DNA from: Campylobacter fetus subsp. fetus
GTDB taxonomy: Bacteria > Campylobacterota > Campylobacteria > Campylobacterales > Campylobacteraceae
Reading direction: 5' to 3'
Assembly: GCF_900475935.1 (NCBI RefSeq)
Contig: NZ_LS483431.1
Location: 1-64,000 of the forward strand
Length of the DNA stretch: 64,000 nucleotides
The translations under genes and the position numbers were made by a program. Positions 1-12,724 of this stretch are shown piece after piece; the stretch's first letter is position 1, and the number at the start of each line of letters is the position of its first letter. The notes under the pieces were generated by a model. It was not told where the DNA came from and did not search any database. It saw only the letters and a list, made by a program, of their open reading frames with translations.

Positions 1-1311
1 TTGCTAGCAGATGAAGTAATAGAGCTTTTAGGTCAAGAGATATCTAAAAATGAGTTGGAAAACTACATATCTCAAATTAAATTTAATGAAAAATCTTCAA
101 ATAGCGAAAATATTATTTTTACAGCCCCGAATGAACTTGTAGCTAAATTTATACAAACTAGATATGCTAACAAAATAGCAAATATCTTTGAAGTTAAAAC
201 CGGAATTAAACCGGTCATAAGCATAACAACACAAAAAAATAGAGTATCAATCAAAGCAAAAGATATAGATGTAAAACAAATTCGCACACAAAGCTCACTT
301 CTAAATCCTAGCTATACATTTGAAAGTTTTGTCGTGGGCGATTCAAATCAATTTGCCTATATAAGCTCACAGCAAGCTGCTCAAAATCCGGGTAAAGTTT
401 ATAACCCGCTTTTTATATATGGCTCAACAGGACTTGGTAAAACTCACCTTTTACAATCCATAGGAAATTACTGTTTAGAACACGGAAAAACAGTAATTTG
501 CGTAACTAGTGAACAATTTATGAGTGATTTTATCAGAAATGTAGAAAATAGAACTATGAATAAATTTAAAGAAAAATATAGAAATTGCGATATTTTACTC
601 ATAGATGATATTCAATTTTTTCATAAATCTGAAAAAACTCAAGAGGAATTTTTTCATACTTTCAACGAAATTCATGCAAAAAAAGGTCAAATCGTTATGA
701 CTTCTGATAAACCTCCAAAAATGTTAAAAGGTTTTGAAGAGAGATTAAAAAGTCGTTTTGAATGGGGACTTATGGCTGATATAACACCGCCTGAACTTGA
801 CACAAAAATACGAATTATAAAAGCAAAATGCGAATTTGACGGTATAAATTTAAGCAGTGATATAATCGAATATATAGCTACAAATATGGGAGATAACATT
901 CGCGAGATAGAAAGTGCAATTATAAATATAAACGCGTTTGCAAACATTATGCGACAAGAAATTACTTTAGAATTTGCTAAAAATGTTATAAAAGATCAAA
1001 TAAAAGAGAAAAAAGATAACATAAGTCTTGAAAATATTATAAGCTGTGTAAGTCATGAAATGAACATAAAACCAAGTGATATCAAAAGCAAAAGCAGAAC
1101 AAAAGGTATAGTTGAAGCAAGAAGAATTTGTATCTATTTAGCAAAAACATTAACTCCAAACTCAATGCCTCAACTTGCAACTCATTTTGGACTAAAAGAT
1201 CACAGCGCAGTAAGTCATAATATAAAAAAAATAAATGAAATAATAAATAACGATGGATACTTTAAAGCAAGAGTTGAAGAACTAAAAAATAAGATAACAT
1301 CAAAGGAATAA
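1..1311 (+). CDS. dnaA: Chromosomal replication initiator protein DnaA
   Basis: This is the AAA+ initiator that binds DnaA boxes and melts the origin. The 436-residue protein has the usual domain order: an N-terminal interaction domain (about 1-75), a short linker, the ATPase with Walker A GSTGLGKTH (about 141-149) and Walker B LLIDDIQ (about 199-205), and the C-terminal helix-turn-helix with DHSAVSHNIKK (about 399-409) that reads the box. The start is TTG at base 1, so the ribosome binding site lies outside the window. Full length and intact. It is followed by a 137-bp gap with DnaA-box-like sites and then dnaN, the standard order. Confidence 0.98.
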   Translation: MLADEVIELLGQEISKNELENYISQIKFNEKSSNSENIIFTAPNELVAKFIQTRYANKIANIFEVKTGIKPVISITTQKNRVSIKAKDIDVKQIRTQSSLLNPSYTFESFVVGDSNQFAYISSQQAAQNPGKVYNPLFIYGSTGLGKTHLLQSIGNYCLEHGKTVICVTSEQFMSDFIRNVENRTMNKFKEKYRNCDILLIDDIQFFHKSEKTQEEFFHTFNEIHAKKGQIVMTSDKPPKMLKGFEERLKSRFEWGLMADITPPELDTKIRIIKAKCEFDGINLSSDIIEYIATNMGDNIREIESAIININAFANIMRQEITLEFAKNVIKDQIKEKKDNISLENIISCVSHEMNIKPSDIKSKSRTKGIVEARRICIYLAKTLTPNSMPQLATHFGLKDHSAVSHNIKKINEIINNDGYFKARVEELKNKITSKE

Positions 1312-1448
1312 TGTGAAAAGAAGTGAAAAAGTAAAACTTTATTTTCAATATATAAATAACGAATTTTACGGTGTTTAATGATGATTTTCACAAAATCAAC
1401 ATATCAACTAAAAATAAAAAAATAAATTAAATTTAAAAGGCAAAAAAA
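1312..1448. other. Putative oriC region between dnaA and dnaN
   Basis: This short, very AT-rich gap carries three copies of the TTCAC core reported for epsilonproteobacterial DnaA boxes: TGTGAAAA at 1312-1319, AGTGAAAA at 1322-1329, and TTTTCACA at 1385-1392. The first and third are exact reverse complements of each other. Origins in this class are known to lie next to dnaA and can be bipartite, so this may be the whole origin or one half; the other flank of dnaA is outside the window. Confidence 0.6.
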
Positions 1449-4848
<3,400 letters not shown>

Positions 4849-4849
<1 letters not shown>

Positions 4850-6231
4850 TGCTTTATAGCCAGCAAAAAGAGCGAAGTAACCGCTTTGCTCTTGCTCTTA
4901 GGATAGCTACTCCTTTTATCATTATTTTATTTATTTGGGGTTATGCGTTTGTAAATTTAAAAAACTATAAAATTTATGAAATAATTCTATTTGCTCTGCT
5001 CACATTTATATATGTTTATTATACTTTTTATATGATTTATAATGGATTTAATACAAGTCTTATTGATCAATCTACGGGAAGTTTTACAAGAGATAAAATT
5101 ATAAAAATTATAAATAAAAGCATTAAAAACGGTGAAAAAAAGTATATCATTATGATATCTATAAAAAATTTAAATGAAATTGCTAATAAATACGGGCTTG
5201 GAAGTGTTGATAAAGTTTCAAAACAATTTTTAGAAAAACTCCATAGTTTTTTGGAAAAAAATAGTATTCGCAAAGTTCCTATCGGTAAATATATTGATGG
5301 ATGTTTTATTTTGCTTATCGACTCTAAATTTAGTAAATTTAATAACTTATTAAAAAGCTTTGAGCTTAGTATTTTAAGAGATAATATCGATAATATAGAG
5401 CTTAATTTAGCTTACAATAATATTAGATCTGATTATGATTTAAATTTGAATGTCACTCTTTCAACTCTATTTTATATGATTTTAGATAGACAAAATGAGC
5501 TAAAAATAAACGAAAGCAAATATGAAAAGATGATTTTTGAAGCACTGCGCGATAAAAATTTTATTTTTAAATTTCAAACTATAAAAAGTAATAAAAACTC
5601 AGATGATATGACATATGTGATGCAAAGACTAAAACTTCCGAACTCAAATATATCAAAAATCAAATTTTCCCAAGTTATAAACAGAATCGGTTATGAGATA
5701 TTTTATGATAAAGAGGTTTTAAGGCTGTTTTTTAGTAGAATTAGCAAAGATATAAAAGGTAAAATTTTCATAGAAATTTCTCCTGTTAGTCTAAGAAACT
5801 ACTTTTTTAAAGCAGAGCTTTTTAAAATGATAAAAAAGTATAATATAAATGCTAAAAATTTAGTTTTTGAGTTTTTTGAGGATAAATTTTATGATGAAAT
5901 TTCAAATTTTAACAATATTATAAATGAGTATAAAAAATTTGGATTTAGCTTTGCTTTGAGCCATTTTGGTGGAAAAAATAGTAGCTTTGAGTATCTTAAA
6001 TATTTAAATATTGATTATATAATTTATGATATTGAATTTAGTAAAAATCTACATAAAGATAGATTTAAAATGTTATTTAATAGTGTAAATAGCGCTTCAA
6101 AAGCTCTTGATATAAAAACAATTATTAGATTTATAAGTAGTAATGAGCTTTATGAAATAGCAAAAAATAGTGAAGTTGATTATATCCAAGGTTTTTACAT
6201 TGAAAAACCTAAGTTAAATTTAAAGGATTAA
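4849..6231 (+). CDS. Membrane protein with degenerate GGDEF- and EAL-like domains
   Basis: The 460-residue protein starts with two hydrophobic segments (about 17-34 and 41-62), so it should be anchored in the inner membrane. After them comes [12 protein letters not shown], which resembles the entry to a diguanylate cyclase domain, but no GGDEF signature is visible. The C-terminal half keeps the EAL-fold landmarks in eroded form: FIEISPVSL, a [16 protein letters not shown] stretch where active enzymes have DDFGTGYSSL, and QGFYIEKP at the end. The catalytic EAL tripeptide and the paired aspartates are missing. I infer a non-catalytic regulator or c-di-GMP sensor. It overlaps gyrB by one base, suggesting translational coupling. 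Confidence 0.75.
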
Positions 6232-6233
6232 AT

Positions 6234-6674
6234 ATGGAAAATAAAAAATATGGTGAAAAAATTATAAATGAATTTGATATAGAAAAAAATCTTGAAATTT
6301 GGCCAAACTCTAGTAAAAACGACTATGCTATTCGCATAACTTTGCCTGAGTTCGCGTGTTTTTGTCCGCGCTCGGGATATCCTGATTTTGCTACTATATA
6401 TCTAACTTACGTGCCGCGTGACTTTGTCGTTGAACTAAAAGCGATAAAACTCTATATAAATAGCTTTTTAAATCGTCATATAAGCCACGAAGCAAGCATA
6501 AACGAGATCTATGATACTTTAGATAAAAAGTTAAATCCAAAGTATTTACGCGTAGTGGGAGACTTTAATCCGCGTGGAAACGTGCATACGGTTATAGAGT
6601 TGGACTCAAATTTAGTTCGCAAAGAAAAATTCGACGTAAGTTCTATCACTTTAGAAACTACTCGCAAATTTTAA
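6234..6674 (+). CDS. queF: NADPH-dependent 7-cyano-7-deazaguanine reductase QueF
   Basis: QueF reduces preQ0 to preQ1 in the cytoplasm, a step in making the tRNA modification queuosine. The 146-residue length fits the short (type I) form. The active-site cysteine is C44 in [13 protein letters not shown], with the conserved aspartate at 51. The NADPH-binding signature is ELKAIKLY (67-74), corresponding to ESKSLKLY in the Bacillus enzyme. It begins two bases after the previous gene and is followed after 9 bp by the HD-domain gene, so the three look like one transcript with gyrB. No other queuosine gene is in the window. Confidence 0.95.
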   Translation: MENKKYGEKIINEFDIEKNLEIWPNSSKNDYAIRITLPEFACFCPRSGYPDFATIYLTYVPRDFVVELKAIKLYINSFLNRHISHEASINEIYDTLDKKLNPKYLRVVGDFNPRGNVHTVIELDSNLVRKEKFDVSSITLETTRKF

Positions 6675-6683
6675 GGCTCAAAA

Positions 6684-7904
6684 ATGATAAACGCTAAACT
6701 CATAGATCACATCTTTAAAGCTGCTTCGATTTCGCGTTGGAATGACTATCCAAAAATGGTAAATTTAGTCGAGCTTGATAAACAAGCACATAAATTTATA
6801 ATAGCTTATTTTATCGCAAAGCTCGAGCCTGACGTGGATATGAACTATATCATAGAAGGCGGTGTTTTTGAGTTTTTAAGCCGTGTAGTAGTGACTGACA
6901 TTCGCCCTGATGTTTTCCATCAAATCCAAAAATCCAAAAATCAAGAAATTCAAAGCTGGATTTTAACTAAACTTGAAAATATGGTTGAAGATATCGATGG
7001 GGGTAAATTTTTTGAAAGGTTTAAAGCTTATCAAGATGATAAAACTCATAAAAAAGAGCGTCTTATATTAAAAGCGGCTAGCTATATAGCGACGAAATGG
7101 GAGTTTAGCATAGTTTATCAAACTAGTAAATTTCTAAGCGACATAGAAGAGTTAAAACAAAAAGTCGATGAGGAGTTAGAAGATTACTACGAGCTTATAG
7201 GAGTTCGTAAAATCGCTATGAACCAAAAACTAGCTCGTATCATAGATCTAAGCGGACGACTTCGTTTTCAAAAGCGTTGGGCACAAACTCAGCGTATTCC
7301 TGAGACTGCAGTGCTTGGACATATGCTAGTCGTGGCGATATTTGCTTATTTTTATAGCTTGAAAGTAGGGACTTGTCCAAAACGACTTGAAAATAACTTT
7401 TATTGCGCTTTGTTTCACGACTTACCAGAAAGCCTTACGCGTGACATCATAAGTCCTGTAAAATACGGTATAAATGGACTAAACGAGATAATAAGCGAAT
7501 ACGAGATGAGACTTATAGATGAGCGAATTTTACCTTTTGTTCCTGAAAGTTTTAGAAGTGAGTTTAGCTACATTTTAGGCGTTAGAAAAGAAGATGGTGT
7601 TTTGAAAAAAGATGAGTTTGAAAACCGTATAAATAAAACTACTCCGATACATTTTGAAGGTAGTATGAGCAGCGTAAATGATAATGAGTTCAACGCTATA
7701 GATGGTAAAGCTCTAAAATGCTGTGATAATCTAGCTGCATTTGTAGAAGCGGGAATTTCTATAAGTTATGGTGTAAAAAGCAAGGATCTAGTCAGCGGAT
7801 TTAATAACATACAAGCTAAATTTGATAAAAATCCAAAGATAGAAGGCGTTGATTTTAGTAAAATTTGTGCTGAGATCATAGAGTATTTTGATATAAGACT
7901 TTAG
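6684..7904 (+). CDS. HD-domain protein, YfbR-like phosphohydrolase family
   Basis: The 406-residue soluble protein has an HD metal-dependent phosphohydrolase core. The signature H245-D246 occurs in CALFHDLPESLTRD, preceded by a histidine in LGHMLVVAIFAY (about 211-222), which matches the H...HD pattern of the YfbR/HD_3 group of nucleotide-like phosphatases. An N-terminal KQAHKFIIAYF segment may be a second helical HD-like element. The substrate cannot be told from sequence. It follows queF closely with an own AGG-type ribosome site and ends three bases before the minus-strand SRP RNA. Confidence 0.75.
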   Translation: MINAKLIDHIFKAASISRWNDYPKMVNLVELDKQAHKFIIAYFIAKLEPDVDMNYIIEGGVFEFLSRVVVTDIRPDVFHQIQKSKNQEIQSWILTKLENMVEDIDGGKFFERFKAYQDDKTHKKERLILKAASYIATKWEFSIVYQTSKFLSDIEELKQKVDEELEDYYELIGVRKIAMNQKLARIIDLSGRLRFQKRWAQTQRIPETAVLGHMLVVAIFAYFYSLKVGTCPKRLENNFYCALFHDLPESLTRDIISPVKYGINGLNEIISEYEMRLIDERILPFVPESFRSEFSYILGVRKEDGVLKKDEFENRINKTTPIHFEGSMSSVNDNEFNAIDGKALKCCDNLAAFVEAGISISYGVKSKDLVSGFNNIQAKFDKNPKIEGVDFSKICAEIIEYFDIRL

Positions 7905-7905
7905 A

Positions 7906-8011
7906 AACCCTTCCCCAGATGACTGCGGCACACACTAAGAAAAAGTGCTCTGCTATGTTCCCATCCTGAAGCGGTTCTTTTTAAAAGCATTGCACAGGTC
8001 TAAGGAAAGGC
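7906..8011 (-). ncRNA. ffs: Small signal recognition particle RNA (4.5S-like)
   Basis: Read on the minus strand, this segment has the SRP domain IV signature: CAGG, then ATG, a GGAA tetraloop (bases 7958-7961), CAT, and AGCAGA. The two ends pair: the 5' CCTTTCCTTAGA (about 8010-7999) is complementary, with G-U pairs, to the 3' TCTGGGGAAGGG (about 7919-7908). The length, about 105 nt, suits a small bacterial SRP RNA without an Alu domain. This RNA binds Ffh and directs nascent membrane proteins to SecYEG. Ends are estimated to within a few bases. Confidence 0.88.
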
Positions 8012-8018
8012 GAAAAGG

Positions 8019-8024
8019 ATTATA
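8019..8024 (-). promoter_or_regulatory. Probable -10 box for the SRP RNA
   Basis: On the minus strand the sequence reads TAGATATAATCC, giving a perfect TATAAT about 8 bases before the paired 5' end of the SRP RNA. Campylobacter sigma-70 promoters depend mainly on the -10 element, and no clear -35 is needed. Confidence 0.65.
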
Positions 8025-8054
8025 TCTAAATTATACTTAAATTAGGATTACGCT

Positions 8055-8477
8055 ATGAATTATAAATTTCATTTTTTGTCTGTTTTTCGTGAGATTTTTA
8101 TACCGCATCATCGCTCTTTAGAGTTTCGTGCTAAAGTTTTAGCTGCTATGCTTTGTGCTAAAAAAACTGTTTCACAAAGTGATTATAACGATATAAAAGA
8201 TATTGCAACAGAAATTTATATAAACGATGAAAGACGTGTCGGTGTTTTGGTACAAACCGTAAAAGAGTATGTTCAAAAAGTAAAAGAATTTAGTTATATA
8301 AGTCTTGATTCATTGCTTATAGACATAGACTATAATTTAAAAAATTTAAGAAGATATGCTAAAAAGATAGATTTTGCTCATTTAAGACGTCTTATGATAG
8401 ATAGTGATGAAGATGATGCTCTTTTGCAACAAAGAGTTTATGAGTATTTCTTAAGCGAAGTTAGGAGATACTCATAA
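8055..8477 (+). CDS. Conserved-looking hypothetical protein, 140 residues
   Basis: I do not recognise this protein. It is soluble, mostly helical in appearance, mixed in charge, and has no signal peptide or membrane segment. Acidic DSDEDD occurs at about 116-121. An AGGA ribosome binding site sits 7-8 bases before the ATG, and codon use matches its neighbours, so it is very probably real. It lies between the divergent SRP RNA and the convergent flgE, whose stop codon abuts its own with no gap. No function is proposed. Confidence 0.75.
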   Translation: MNYKFHFLSVFREIFIPHHRSLEFRAKVLAAMLCAKKTVSQSDYNDIKDIATEIYINDERRVGVLVQTVKEYVQKVKEFSYISLDSLLIDIDYNLKNLRRYAKKIDFAHLRRLMIDSDEDDALLQQRVYEYFLSEVRRYS

Positions 8478-10118
8478 CTATTTTTTCATATTTATCGCTT
8501 TTTGTATCATTTGATCACTTGTAGTGATCGATTTTGCACTTGCGTCATAAGCTTTTTGCATAATGATAAGATCGGTTAAAGATACGCCAAGATCTACATT
8601 ACTCATTTCAAGAGTGCTATTTTTTATAGCTGCTCCATAAACTACATTCCCGTTTTGATCTTGATAAAATATAGGTTGACCTGAGTTTGCAGTTGTTTGA
8701 TATGTATTTTCGCTGCTTTTTGAAAGACCTTGATTATTTTGGAAATGATATAGGGCAACTTTAGCGACAGAAGCCATTTTACCGTTGTCAAATATAGCTA
8801 CAACTTCACCGTTATCATTCATAGTATATTCTTTTAGCAAACCTTCTGCTTCACCGTTTTTATTTACAGATAAGTTTAAATTTTGATCCCCCGTTGATCT
8901 CATACCGTCAAATCCGCTATTTGGAGTATTTGGATCATATGGAGTACCTAAATTGACGTTTAGTTCAGCTCCATCATTATCTAAAGTTCCTAAAGTATTG
9001 CTTACTAAAGCACCTTTTTCATTGAAATTTAAAACTCCGTTTGAAGTCGATATAACTTCGTTAGTAGGAGAAAAAATAGTAGCACTAACATTCCATGCTG
9101 TTCCGTTATCAAGATGCGGAACTTGTTTTGAAAACTCCATTTTTAATATATTTTTATTGCCGTTTGGAGAGATTATATCTGTACTAAAACTTTGAGTATT
9201 TGGTACTTCTTGTTTTAAATTTACATTTGCTTCTATGCTAAGTTCACCATCTAAATTTAAACTTCTTATATCGAAGTCATTTAAGCTAAAATTACCGTTT
9301 TCATCTGTTTTTGCTGCGGTTGTGATGGATTCGCCGTTAGCATCTTTTATAGTGATTAGTACATCTTCGTTTGGGCTATTTGGATTTTGTACTAATGGAG
9401 TGTCCGTTAGCGATCCATTTAAACTTATGGTTTTACCTTCTTTATTTATTGCCGTTGTAATTTTTGTATTATCTAAATTTATATTTATCGTTTGAGTATT
9501 TATGGTAGAGTCAAGATTACCGCTAAATGATACGTCTGTTGTTGCAGTAGCAGGTAAAAATAGCACGTCTGGCAAATGTATTTTTGTTTGCGCCGTAGAA
9601 GCACTTAACTCTATTGAAGTACCTGTTTGTAGAGTAAATGCTTGTTTATCGTTATTTCCCATAAGATTTCCTAGCTTTTGCTCTGCATTTGGACTAAGAG
9701 CTATCGCGTTTAAATTTGCCATCGTACCTAGTAGATAAAGCCCGTTTCTATTTACGATATCTCCATTTACGTCTTTACTAAAATCACCGTTTCTAGTAAA
9801 ATACTGCTCACCGTTTATCCCACTAAGTCCAAAAAATCCATCTCCTACTATAGCTAGATCAAATACTTTATCGGTATTTTGTAGGCTTCCTGGCTTGAAA
9901 TTTAAACTAGTTGCCATACTCGTTGAGCCAAGACCGATTTGTGATGTGACCGGACTTGTACTTGTCTGGTTTAGTGACTGATATAGTATGCTTTTAAACT
10001 CAGCGGTGCTTGATTTGTATCCTACAGTATTGATATTTGAAATATCATTTGATATAACATCAATACCGAAATTTCCAGATTTTATCCCGCTTATACCGTT
10101 ATAGTATCCTATCATCAT
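8478..10118 (-). CDS. flgE: Flagellar hook protein FlgE
   Basis: FlgE polymerises into the curved hook joining the flagellar rod to the filament. The 546-residue protein has the rod/hook N-terminal motif (NGISGIKSGNFGIDVISNDISNINTVGYK split over about 7-35) and the matching C-terminal coil (LTDLIIMQKAYDASAKSI, about 515-532). The long middle part is Ig-like and repetitive in composition, as expected for the surface-exposed hook domain. It is the last gene of fliK-flgD-flgE; its ATG overlaps the stop of flgD by four bases. Confidence 0.93.
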   Translation of the reverse strand: MMIGYYNGISGIKSGNFGIDVISNDISNINTVGYKSSTAEFKSILYQSLNQTSTSPVTSQIGLGSTSMATSLNFKPGSLQNTDKVFDLAIVGDGFFGLSGINGEQYFTRNGDFSKDVNGDIVNRNGLYLLGTMANLNAIALSPNAEQKLGNLMGNNDKQAFTLQTGTSIELSASTAQTKIHLPDVLFLPATATTDVSFSGNLDSTINTQTININLDNTKITTAINKEGKTISLNGSLTDTPLVQNPNSPNEDVLITIKDANGESITTAAKTDENGNFSLNDFDIRSLNLDGELSIEANVNLKQEVPNTQSFSTDIISPNGNKNILKMEFSKQVPHLDNGTAWNVSATIFSPTNEVISTSNGVLNFNEKGALVSNTLGTLDNDGAELNVNLGTPYDPNTPNSGFDGMRSTGDQNLNLSVNKNGEAEGLLKEYTMNDNGEVVAIFDNGKMASVAKVALYHFQNNQGLSKSSENTYQTTANSGQPIFYQDQNGNVVYGAAIKNSTLEMSNVDLGVSLTDLIIMQKAYDASAKSITTSDQMIQKAINMKK

Positions 10119-10906
10119 GAGCTTGGTTTCTCCGAATCATTTGAGTTAGATGAATCATTTGAGTTATTTACTGCCGTAGTTTTAACCGGTTCTGTAAATT
10201 CGCTTATTTTATCCATTGATACGTATTCTCCGGCTATTTTGATTTGAGCTATGCCATTTACGAATTTAACCGCTTCTACAGGATAGCTTCCTAATATGCT
10301 TTCTCCTGAATTGCCTGATGTATCTGTATATGTTGCTTTTATCAGATATTCTCCTGGTAAAGTTATATCTCCGTTATTATCAGTGCCGTCCCAGTTAAAT
10401 TTATTTATTCCGGACTTTAACTCATCAAATTTTATATTTTTTACTAAATTTTCTGATGAATCATATATTTGAATGCTGCCTGATTTAACATCATTAGGAA
10501 AATATAAACTAAAATCCACAGAGCTAGTCGTAGTATCTTTTGACACTGCGTTCGAGAGATTTGCCATCTTTCCAAGCGCACTCATAGCTGTCATAGAAAG
10601 GCTGCTTTGCATTTGAGTTGTTAGTTGTTTCATAACTTTATTTGTATTTTCTTGCATTTCAAGAGTGGCTAATTGACTAGTTTGCTCAAGCATTTTTGCA
10701 CTATCCATAGGCTCTGTTGGGTCTTGATACTGAAGTTCGACAAGAAGTAGTTTTAAAAATGCGTCTTTATCAAGCTGTGAATATGGATTTGTACCTGTTC
10801 CACTGGCGTTATTTAATTTTTCTGCTTCCGTTTGTGCTGCCCATTTGTCTGTCGTGAATTGAGTTCCGGTTGGAGTTGCCGTATTATTCATAGAATTTAT
10901 TGCCAT
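10115..10906 (-). CDS. flgD: Flagellar hook assembly protein FlgD
   Basis: FlgD caps the growing hook and is shed when the hook is finished. The 263-residue protein has the FlgD N-terminal signature (LDKDAFLKLLLVELQYQDP at about 45-63, followed by SAKMLEQTSQLATLEMQE), and a C-terminal FlgD-type Ig-like domain with FNWDGTDNNGDITLPGEY at about 168-185. The tail is rich in Ser/Asn/Asp. It sits between fliK and flgE and overlaps flgE, so it is part of the same transcript. Confidence 0.94.
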   Translation of the reverse strand: MAINSMNNTATPTGTQFTTDKWAAQTEAEKLNNASGTGTNPYSQLDKDAFLKLLLVELQYQDPTEPMDSAKMLEQTSQLATLEMQENTNKVMKQLTTQMQSSLSMTAMSALGKMANLSNAVSKDTTTSSVDFSLYFPNDVKSGSIQIYDSSENLVKNIKFDELKSGINKFNWDGTDNNGDITLPGEYLIKATYTDTSGNSGESILGSYPVEAVKFVNGIAQIKIAGEYVSMDKISEFTEPVKTTAVNNSNDSSNSNDSEKPSS

Positions 10907-10925
10907 GGATTATCCTTTTATATGC

Positions 10926-10949
10926 AATTTTGCTATTTTAAGCAAAATT
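10926..10949. repeat. Inverted repeat between fliK and flgD
   Basis: AATTTTGCT at 10926-10934 and AGCAAAATT at 10941-10949 form a perfect 9-bp stem with a 6-base loop, 20 bases upstream of flgD. No U-run follows on the minus strand, so it looks more like an mRNA structure or processing point than a terminator. Confidence 0.4.
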
Positions 10950-10963
10950 CATTCCTTTTTAAC

Positions 10964-12565
10964 TTAAAAGTATCGCGGTACGACAACTTCTAAGATGACT
11001 TGTTCATCTTCATTTTGGTTTAATACATTTTCAAAATCATTGTCATAGTTTTTAAATTTACTGTTTTGACCTTGTTCTTTATTTTTATTTTGATCGCTAA
11101 AATTCATAGAAAGTTCAGTAAATCCCATATTTACAAGGCTATTTTTAAATTCGGCTTGATTTTGGATAAATAGCTGCATAGTTTGATTATTTGAGTTGAA
11201 ATTTATATGTAGATTATTTCCTCTGTTTATCAAAGTCACCTCTACTTCGCCTAGATTAGTCGGATTTAGTGTCATATGAAATCTAGTAACAGGTGGTTTA
11301 TATTCAGCTATTTTTTCTTGTAAATTTGAAGCAAAACTCTCAAAAGTTTGTTTGATTTGACCGTTTTTTAATTGGAGTTTAGAGTTTGCGACCACATCTT
11401 TTACCGACTGATTTGAGCTTGTTTGACTGCCGTTTTGATCGCTGTTATTTTGCATGTTATCTTTTTCACCGCTATTTTTTGTCTCTTTTGTAAAACTGCC
11501 ACTAAGTGTAGTTTGAGACTGTTTATCTTTTGTTTCGCTACTTTCTTTTATAGCTCTTTGCATAATATTTGCTAGATAATCATCTACATTCGTATCTTTT
11601 GCGTTTTTTTGAGATGTATGATTTGCAGTCGCACCGCTTGTATCTTTTGTATGTTTGTCGTTTTTAGTTAGTTCTGTTTCGATATTTTTTGTATTTTGAA
11701 TTGCATTTTTTTCACCGTTTAAATCTGCTTTTTTGCTATTTTTATGTTCCGCTTGCTCTACTGAAATTTTTGACTTATCCGTGTTTTTTAAATTTATAGT
11801 ATCTTCTGTAGCTTCTTTTATGTTATTAGTTTCAGTTTTATTTTTGGTTTTTTTTCCGCTTGCATCATCGATTGTTTGCGTACTTTGAAGAAGTTTTGTT
11901 AGACTAGGGGTTGATTCGTCGCTTTTTTTATCTATTTTTAATGATTTTTCTATTTTTTGTTTTGTTACTTCGTTTAAAACTATCTGCGTATCTTGAATTT
12001 TAAAAAATCCTTTTGCTTCAAGAGCTTTGAACTCGGTTTTTAGAGTTGCTAAATCCTCTTTCGTAATCTTCAAATTACTTAGACCTAATCCAAATTTATT
12101 GCTCAAATTTATTATATCTTGTAAGCTTTTTGCACCTTTTATCTCATTTATATTTTTTTCCGTTGATAAAAATTTTGCTAAAGTATTTGAAAGAGCCGGA
12201 AATTTATCAAGTTTTTTTCCGTCATTCAATGCTTCAAGAAGCGATAAAATTTGCATAAAATCAGCATCTTCTAAGATAGATATACTATTTTTATTTGGGC
12301 TTTCTTGAGATGAATTTTCTTCTATTTCGATTTCATCCGGATTGGATTTTGAGTCTATTTTTTCATCTTTTTTATCTATTTGGGACTTTTTTGCATTTTG
12401 TTCTACTACGCTTTTGCTGCTCTCTTCGCTAATATTTTCATTTTTATTTACGCTATTTATAACCATAGACAAGAAGCTATCATTGCTACTTTCATGGCTA
12501 TCACTCGGTTTTGTCTGCATCGTACTTGATGCAGTATTGTTTAGTAATGCGTTTAGTGTTTGCAT
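10964..12565 (-). CDS. fliK: Flagellar hook-length control protein FliK
   Basis: FliK measures hook length and switches export from hook to filament proteins. The 533-residue protein has a long, low-complexity Ser/Lys/Asn/Glu-rich N-terminal and middle region, typical of the secreted ruler, and the conserved C-terminal Flg_hook domain with FHMTLNPTNLGEVEVTL at about 425-441. The weak overall conservation of the family means the call rests on that motif and on flgD and flgE directly downstream. A sigma-54 promoter lies about 40 bases upstream. Confidence 0.88.
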   Translation of the reverse strand: MQTLNALLNNTASSTMQTKPSDSHESSNDSFLSMVINSVNKNENISEESSKSVVEQNAKKSQIDKKDEKIDSKSNPDEIEIEENSSQESPNKNSISILEDADFMQILSLLEALNDGKKLDKFPALSNTLAKFLSTEKNINEIKGAKSLQDIINLSNKFGLGLSNLKITKEDLATLKTEFKALEAKGFFKIQDTQIVLNEVTKQKIEKSLKIDKKSDESTPSLTKLLQSTQTIDDASGKKTKNKTETNNIKEATEDTINLKNTDKSKISVEQAEHKNSKKADLNGEKNAIQNTKNIETELTKNDKHTKDTSGATANHTSQKNAKDTNVDDYLANIMQRAIKESSETKDKQSQTTLSGSFTKETKNSGEKDNMQNNSDQNGSQTSSNQSVKDVVANSKLQLKNGQIKQTFESFASNLQEKIAEYKPPVTRFHMTLNPTNLGEVEVTLINRGNNLHINFNSNNQTMQLFIQNQAEFKNSLVNMGFTELSMNFSDQNKNKEQGQNSKFKNYDNDFENVLNQNEDEQVILEVVVPRYF

Positions 12566-12603
12566 AAATAGTCCTAAATAATTAAAATCTGCTGTTATTC
12601 ACT

Positions 12604-12620
12604 AGCAAAAATTATTCCAA
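12604..12620 (-). promoter_or_regulatory. Sigma-54 (RpoN) promoter for fliK-flgD-flgE
   Basis: The minus strand reads TTGGAATAATTTTTGCT: a GG and a GC exactly ten bases apart, the -24/-12 spacing required by sigma-54, with the TTTGC form of the -12 element. It lies about 40 bases before the fliK start. Hook genes in Campylobacter are known to depend on RpoN and FlgSR, so position and logic agree. Confidence 0.85.
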
Positions 12621-12690
12621 ACGACTCATTTCATCCGAAATTTATAAAATAATTAAATGTAATATAAATTACTCTTTAAGTTTTTTAAGA

Positions 12691-12696
12691 TATACT
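12691..12696 (+). promoter_or_regulatory. Probable -10 box for the Bcr/CflA gene
   Basis: AAGATATACTAAAC gives a TATACT -10 element 29 bases before the ATG, preceded by a T-rich periodic stretch as is usual in this genus. The ATG at 12725 has a strong AAAGGAG ribosome site. Confidence 0.5.
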
Positions 12697-12724
12697 AAAC
12701 AGTTTTATTTTTTAAAGGAGATAT

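Noticed and set aside
8953..9738. Plus-strand reading frames opposite flgE
   Set aside because: They have no ribosome sites or recognisable domains and mirror the low-complexity codons of flgE.
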